Assembly (NCBI RefSeq): GCF_037126465.1
Contig: NC_088206.1
Coordinates: 49,952,841 to 50,016,840 of the forward strand
Origin: Ornithodoros turicata
Lineage: Eukaryota > Arthropoda > Arachnida > Ixodida > Argasidae
Length of the DNA stretch: 64,000 nucleotides
Direction of reading: 5' to 3'
Shown here: positions 62,301 through 64,000 of the stretch, in pieces
How the letters are laid out: each line of letters opens with the position of its first letter
How positions within the stretch are numbered: the first letter of the stretch is position 1
Program-made: the position numbers and the translations under genes
The notes under the pieces: generated by a model
Seen by the model: the letters and a program-made list of their open reading frames with translations, nothing else
Told to the model about the DNA's origin: nothing
Database searches by the model: none

Positions 62301-63252
62301 TTCCGTAAAGTGTTGTCCGGCACTGTACTCCTTTCCAATGAAATTCAGGGGATTGCAAAAAAAAAAAAATGCAATAGCCTTTGCTTTAGTTGTATTTCTT
62401 TGAAGTAACTTTGCCTGCGGTGTGTCTGTGATCATTTGATAGAAAGCAACTGAGCATGTCACCACACACGTGTGAGAATAAGATCTGCTACGTGTTTCAG
62501 TGTGTCGTAGCACAAGGTCTGCGTTCTTACAACAGCAGTGTTGATCTTACTCAACACAAGATTTACTTCTATGTGGGGTGGTGAGCAAGCTGAGATAAAA
62601 AGATTTACAATGAAAAATGTATGCCAGACGAAGCACCAGGCACACAGATCTGATCCGAAACCCCCTATCTGCACGAGCGCTTCGCAGATGTGGTAACTGG
62701 TGTTGCCACCGCAACACAAGTTAGTTCTTGATCGGGAATGCTTCCATGAAGATGATAAAACGTTAGTTATGGCTGTTGTAGTGTGTTCATATATCAAAAT
62801 CTCATGAGCATTCAAGTCTTTGCCCAAACATCACAAGAAATATGTGTAGCCATAACATAAAGGAGTATGTGCACTATTCTTGGGTAGACGGGTTGCCTGA
62901 TACCTATGTTGAACTCGAGTAGTGGACACAATGGTTTTTGCACGATTTGAAAGTTGCAGCATCTACTATAACAAAAATTCAGCAATGAAGGCTAGGGCAA
63001 ATGGTATCATGCAGTGTAGCATGTATCGAACCTGCTGGTAATAAATATATTGTGCAAAGTTGTAAAAGGCTGAAACAAACATAAAACCTCCTGAGCAGCT
63101 AACAATGATTGTTGCATCATTTGAATTCCAGATGAGAAGTCTTCAGATTTGAAATACGTGGACTTAAGCCTGAATCCAGAGCGCTACACAGGGTACAGTG
63201 GTGTGTCTGCACACAGAATTTGGAGGAGTATTTATGAAGAGAATTGCTTTAA
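35461..63252 (+). CDS. ERO1: ERO1, ER oxidoreductin (FAD-dependent thiol oxidase), exons 1-7, 3' partial
   Basis: Exons: 35461-35559, 44274-44393, 54734-54817, 56643-56708, 59447-59523, 61120-61193 and 63132-63252. All join in phase and give 213 residues. The start ATG opens a signal peptide ([20 protein letters not shown]), after which the structural cysteines CFCQ and DDCSC appear. Further landmarks are [27 protein letters not shown], the shuttle disulfide CSVTTC (CxxxxC, which passes oxidising equivalents to PDI), [13 protein letters not shown], and the FAD-pocket stretch [10 protein letters not shown] followed by an IW pair. The last exon ends at YEENCFK, whose cysteine matches a regulatory cysteine of vertebrate ERO1. 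ERO1 reoxidises protein disulfide isomerase in the ER lumen, reducing O2 to H2O2. The inner CxxC and the rest of the FAD fold lie beyond 64000. Intron 1 (8.7 kb) and intron 2 (10.3 kb) are packed with repeats. An NNT glycosylation sequon occurs in exon 5. Confidence 0.95.
35860..37451. mobile_element. 1.6-kb TIR element with TAGAGCACTGCAC / GGGCCCGGGC ends
   Basis: The left end TAGAGCACTGCACAGACC faces the inverted right end TAGAGCAGCACTGCACGGGC. Both continue into repeated CCGGGC and GGGCCCGGG motifs. The interior holds long G runs (36174-36230, 36764-36775), a TTAGG-containing minisatellite (36870-37028) and no transposase. An end fragment of the same family is at 54470-54550. Confidence 0.6.
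36870..37028. repeat. Minisatellite, three units of about 50 bp containing TTAGGTTAGG
   Basis: Three units share GACATATTTCGTT, CGTGAG and GAGGGTC. Units 1 and 3 contain TTAGGTTAGGTGTT, a short run of the arthropod telomere motif; in unit 2 it is changed to TGAGGCTGAC. Confidence 0.75.
37452..38695. other. ERO1 intron 1, no gene recognised
   Basis: Contains a lone element end ACAGGGGCGGATCCAGACC at 37743 (family at 38696) and T-rich runs. No conserved exon was found. Confidence 0.4.
38696..38822. mobile_element. Short MITE with CAGTGGCGGATCC-type end, G-rich core (copy 1)
   Basis: It begins GCAGAGACGGATCCAGA, has about 19 G, then CGATTTCTTTGTCGGAG and CCAATGTATAAACTGATGTT, and ends CCGGATCCGCCACTG. 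A close copy lies at 49183-49335. Confidence 0.7.
39640..39693 (-). repeat. LINE-tail-like (AATA)n sequence
   Basis: On the minus strand GATGAACCCGGTTAACCAG is followed by (ATAAATA)n. It looks like the 3' end of a non-LTR retrotransposon, 5'-truncated. The class is not certain. Confidence 0.3.
40205..40310 (-). repeat. LINE-tail-like sequence with (AATA)3 end
   Basis: On the minus strand TAACGCCCTCATGGGCCCCT is followed by GAGGTGTACCGAAATAAATAAATAATTCG-type tail sequence. It resembles arthropod CR1-type 3' ends; no coding remnant is visible. Confidence 0.35.
40311..44273. other. Rest of ERO1 intron 1, mostly unrecognised
   Basis: G runs occur near 40582-40598. A 14-bp hairpin AGCTCCCTCTGTGT/ACACAGAGGGAGCT lies at 41733-41766. 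A SINE body fragment is at 43905-44075. No conserved exon was found despite several open frames of 70-120 codons. Confidence 0.4.
43905..44075 (-). mobile_element. SINE body fragment (family of 55796-56036)
   Basis: On plus it has GTCTTGGGCTGACTTC, then GGAAAGGCCAGGGAAAACCTC and GGCAGCACAG, degenerate versions of the body in the two other copies. The tRNA head is missing. A small palindrome CCAGACGAATGT/ACATTCGTCTGG lies inside. Confidence 0.45.
44650..45295. mobile_element. Foldback element with two nested pairs of inverted arms
   Basis: The outer arms share GTGGACATCCTGT, CTGGACGnCTnA and AATTnATTAACTT (44650-44805 against 45140-45295, inverted). The inner arms share GGAGCACGTACTTTGAGAnA, ATGCAAATGAGC and GCACTTCTCGAGCGC (44835-44925 against 45035-45120). 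The centre holds TTCAGCTGATTCTCCAATCA. It has no coding capacity. Confidence 0.7.
45296..46739. other. ERO1 intron 2, no feature recognised except a tRNA-like remnant
   Basis: At 46515-46565 a B-box-like GTGGAGTCGAACCCGC resembles a tRNA-derived SINE but no full head was seen. GGGCCGGGCCGCCGGGCCGC near 46281 is a GC-rich patch. No exon was found. Confidence 0.3.
46740..46930. repeat. MITE-family segment related to 63350-63720
   Basis: It shares CATTACGTCATGCACGC, GTATTGAGGAAAAA, ACTTAGCGAGA and CATTCCCATTGGnAnnTGTnA with 63380-63540. Confidence 0.55.
47299..47328. repeat. (TA)15 microsatellite
   Basis: Pure AT dinucleotide run, 38 bases before the perfect inverted repeat. A matching run (47821-47846) borders its other side. 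Confidence 0.95.
47367..47826. mobile_element. Perfect 221-bp inverted repeat with 18-base spacer, hammerhead-like motif in each arm
   Basis: Arm 47367-47587 is an exact reverse complement of 47606-47826 as far as I could read it. The spacer is TCATGTTCTGGAAGATGC. Each arm has a CCCGAAGAA-GGCGG-AGCTT-CCGCC-GAAAC block (plus strand in the right arm, about 47701-47731). This resembles the conserved core of hammerhead ribozymes found in Penelope-like elements, though a core U is C and there is an extra A before stem II. TA microsatellites border both sides. It may be an inverted pair of Penelope-like terminal repeats without a coding part. No open frame of note. Confidence 0.75.
48055..48397. 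mobile_element. 343-bp palindromic MITE, CATACRGGGTGTT ends
   Basis: The left end CATACGGGGTGTT faces the inverted right end CATACAGGGTGTT. The arms continue with complementary GTTTTTGCAGTTG, TACGGCCAGGCGGA and CATCCTCTCGAAGAAAGTAT. The centre is AT-rich with TTAATTAATGAATTTTAGG. The subterminal GCGGACATCCT and central TTAATTAAT resemble the foldback element at 44650. Confidence 0.75.
48398..49182. other. ERO1 intron 2, no feature recognised
   Basis: A-rich run near 48418, otherwise unremarkable. Confidence 0.4.
49183..49335. mobile_element. Short MITE with GGCGGATCC-type ends (copy 2)
   Basis: It reads GGGGCGGGTCCAGACAG, GGCGATTCCTTTGTCGGAG, AATCCAATGTATAAACTGAC, T/G/C homopolymers and GGATCCGCCACTT. 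Homologous to 38696-38822. Confidence 0.7.
49336..51924. other. ERO1 intron 2, no gene recognised
   Basis: A short (GA)n run at 49482-49498, A runs near 50053, and GGGGG-rich patches near 50730 and 50860. Open frames of about 100 codons (for example 51543-51854) match nothing I know. Confidence 0.35.
51925..52130 (-). mobile_element. tRNA-derived SINE (family of 55796-56036)
   Basis: On the minus strand the tRNA head has A box GTGGCTCAGTGGTTACAG and B box GGTTCGAATTC. The body follows with TGTCTGGGGTTTTTCCCGAG, TTTTCCTCAGACGCTTTCAG and ACATAAGTCGGCACAG. No target duplication was identified. Confidence 0.75.
52136..54733. other. End of ERO1 intron 2, nothing conserved
   Basis: Contains T runs near 53098 and 53172 with an adjoining (CT)n run, an ATTT-rich stretch near 53668, and a fragment of the GGGCCC-type element end at 54470-54550. 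No exon was found. Confidence 0.4.
55452..56497. mobile_element. 1.05-kb TIR element with TA target duplication (Tc1/mariner-pogo type), split by a SINE
   Basis: The left end CAGTAAAACC continues to GATAACGATATC. The inverted right end is CAGTGAAACC then TATAACGATATTG. TA flanks at 55450-55451 and 56498-56499. Subterminal sequence on both sides is rich in AACGAT. The SINE at 55796-56036 sits inside, so this element is the older of the two. It has no transposase. Confidence 0.75.
55796..56036 (-). mobile_element. SINE with 13-bp target duplication and (ACC)n-type tail
   Basis: AATGCTGTCAGTG flanks both sides (55783-55795 and 56037-56049). On the minus strand a 5'-truncated tRNA head with B box (GGGTCCGAATCCC) is followed by GGATTTTTCCTGGGTTTTCC, TCAGACGCTTTCAGACATAT and GTCGGCACAG. 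It ends in an ACC/ATC repeat, seen as (GGT)n on plus at 55796-55835. Homologous to 51925-52130. Confidence 0.85.
57349..57782. other. ERO1 intron 4, G runs and unclassified sequence
   Basis: A run of about twelve G near 57337-57348 precedes this stretch. GGCCTGAGGCCCCC near 57459 is a small palindromic motif. No exon was found. Confidence 0.35.
57782..58158 (-). mobile_element. Composite tRNA-bearing retroelement, copy 2, 11-bp target duplication
   Basis: Flanking CATGTCTTCCT (57771-57781) and CATGTCTTTCT (58159-58169) are a near-perfect target duplication. The segment 57783-57844 is repeated inverted at 58021-58083, including the B box and the ends ATGAAAGATGAAAGTCACTG / CAGTGACTTTCATCTTTCAT. 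A full tRNA-like unit lies on the minus strand at 57812-57887. A tail (TATGTTGTTTCAGCCTCAGA) follows to 58158. The body matches copy 1 (20040-20515) closely. Confidence 0.8.
57812..57887 (-). tRNA. tRNA-like sequence inside composite element copy 2
   Basis: Same unit as at 20075-20150: A box TAGCTTAGCTCAATTGG, anticodon arm with loop CCGGCAA, T arm GTGGGTTCGAGTCCTAC. It is a retroelement head, not an independent gene. Confidence 0.5.
58801..59340. repeat. Dispersed repeat family A, uninterrupted copy
   Basis: Homologous to 1-188 plus 4394-4745. It shows the empty site of the 4.2-kb insertion: ACTCTTAAACAATGCC at about 58979-58994, with one TTAA. A small internal deletion relative to the other copy lies near 59145. 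Confidence 0.85.
59762..60458. mobile_element. 697-bp MITE with AGGGGCACTAAAC ends and TTAA flanks
   Basis: TTAA at 59758-59761 and 60459-60462 flanks AGGGGCACTAAAC and, inverted, AGAGGCACTAAAC (12 of 13). It has no coding capacity. It lies in ERO1 intron 5. TTAA could be target duplication or part of the TIR. Confidence 0.75.
62030..62300. repeat. Inverted repeat in ERO1 intron 6
   Basis: TTTTCTCCTAGGCGCGACACCC near 62052 is answered inverted by GGGTGTCGCACCGAGGAGAAAA at 62265-62286. Complementary TCGTTCACTCGTTCAGAAGG and CCTCTGAACAAGTGAACAAG lie inside. It is an imperfect palindrome of about 240 bases, a likely foldback MITE. Confidence 0.6.
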
Positions 63253-63349
63253 GTGAGTCTGTTTTTTTGTTTTTGTTTTGTACATACTCGGAAACGGCAG
63301 TATCCTCGTCCTTGGTCCATTGATTAATTAGTGTTCATATTGAGTTACA

Positions 63350-63720
63350 GGGGTTGGGACACTTTCATAGATGTGATTCATTACATCATGGACGCATTGT
63401 ACTGCACACCAGAATACTGAGGAAAAAAGAATTATTCTTCTGCATGTCGTACTTAGCGAGACTCCTGAACAAAGCACAGACATCACAGAGCTCAGAGCTG
63501 CGTCCATTCCCATTGGCAGCTGTAAGCACGTGACTACTGGCGTCGACGAGCTCTGTGATGTCAGAGCTGCCTCAGTTTCGGTATTCGCGGTACCCATTTT
63601 CTCCGCTTCTATTGCCCTCTTCGCTTTGAAACTTTCAATGCAGGTTCACATGCAAAGAACTGTCTTTTACGTTTATCTGGGATAACGTGGGATGACCTGT
63701 CTCAGCGGCAGCCCCTTTAA
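63350..63720. mobile_element. MITE with GGGGTTG..CAGCCCCTTTAA ends in ERO1 intron 7
   Basis: The left end GGGGTTGGGACACTTTC faces the right end GGCAGCCCCTTTAA. A homologous left part is at 21886 (TTAAAGGGGTTGAAAC). Internal sequence is related to 46740-46930 and 16975-17110. Confidence 0.6.
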
Positions 63721-64000
63721 TTTATTTCTTGTTATGATTACTGTTTCTGACCATGATTAATATTTGAGGCCATGATAATATTTGAAGTTTTGCAGAACAA
63801 AGGTTTGTGAATACTGTTCATTTACCCTTTAGTTGCATGCATACTTTGTTGTATGTTTTTATTTATACTCACTCACACAAGCTACTATTGTGCAGGTATG
63901 TACAAAAGGCGTATATGTGGTTTTGCGCTGGTTGTGGTTTGCTTGCTGCATGAAGGTACATGATTTGAATATACTGTACATGTTTCATGCATGAGCATGT

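Noticed and set aside
63894..63960. Acceptor-like tattgtgcag near the window end as ERO1 exon 8
   Set aside because: The in-phase translation does not resemble ERO1 and soon meets a stop.

Overview
This window looks like nuclear DNA of an arthropod, most likely a tick or another chelicerate. It has large spliced genes with GT..AG introns and short exons scattered among dense, nested, mostly non-autonomous transposable elements. Short TTAGG/CCTAA runs fit an arthropod-type telomere motif. The placement within chelicerates rests on the general look of the repeats, so it is an inference. There are no operons, CRISPR arrays or prokaryotic features.

Three conserved protein genes can be read exon by exon. 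(1) Plus strand, 7.2-13.5 kb: the C-terminal part of a GRIP-domain golgin, best match GCC1/GCC88, a trans-Golgi tether. Its 5' exons were not found. (2) Minus strand, 30.3 to 15.15 kb: a complete ten-exon NDUFAF7, the mitochondrial methyltransferase needed for respiratory complex I assembly. The exons join in phase to about 441 codons. It converges on the golgin gene. (3) Plus strand, from 35.46 kb past the window end: the first seven exons (213 codons) of ERO1, the ER flavoprotein oxidase that reoxidises protein disulfide isomerase. The part carrying the inner CxxC active site lies beyond the window. The genes share no pathway and their adjacency looks incidental.

Between NDUFAF7 and ERO1 (30.3-35.4 kb) are signs of less certain transcription. 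They are a minus-strand terminal exon with its own AATAAA, a possible first exon for it at 35.02 kb, a small plus-strand spliced candidate near 31-31.9 kb, and an imperfect direct duplication at 32.74-34.08 kb.

The rest is repeat landscape: a 4.2-kb TTAA-flanked insertion (189-4393) whose unoccupied target is visible in a second repeat copy at 58.8 kb; pogo/Tigger-like transposase relics (4.9-5.4 and 21.9-23.7 kb); TIR elements with TA, TTAA or about 8-bp target duplications; a LINE 3' fragment at 21.1-21.7 kb; several tRNA-derived SINEs, two with clear target-site duplications; a composite tRNA-bearing element present twice with 11-bp duplications; foldback elements at 44.6-45.3 and 48.1-48.4 kb; and a perfect 221-bp inverted repeat at 47.4-47.8 kb carrying a hammerhead-like motif. 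The last two kinds are the most unusual features seen.
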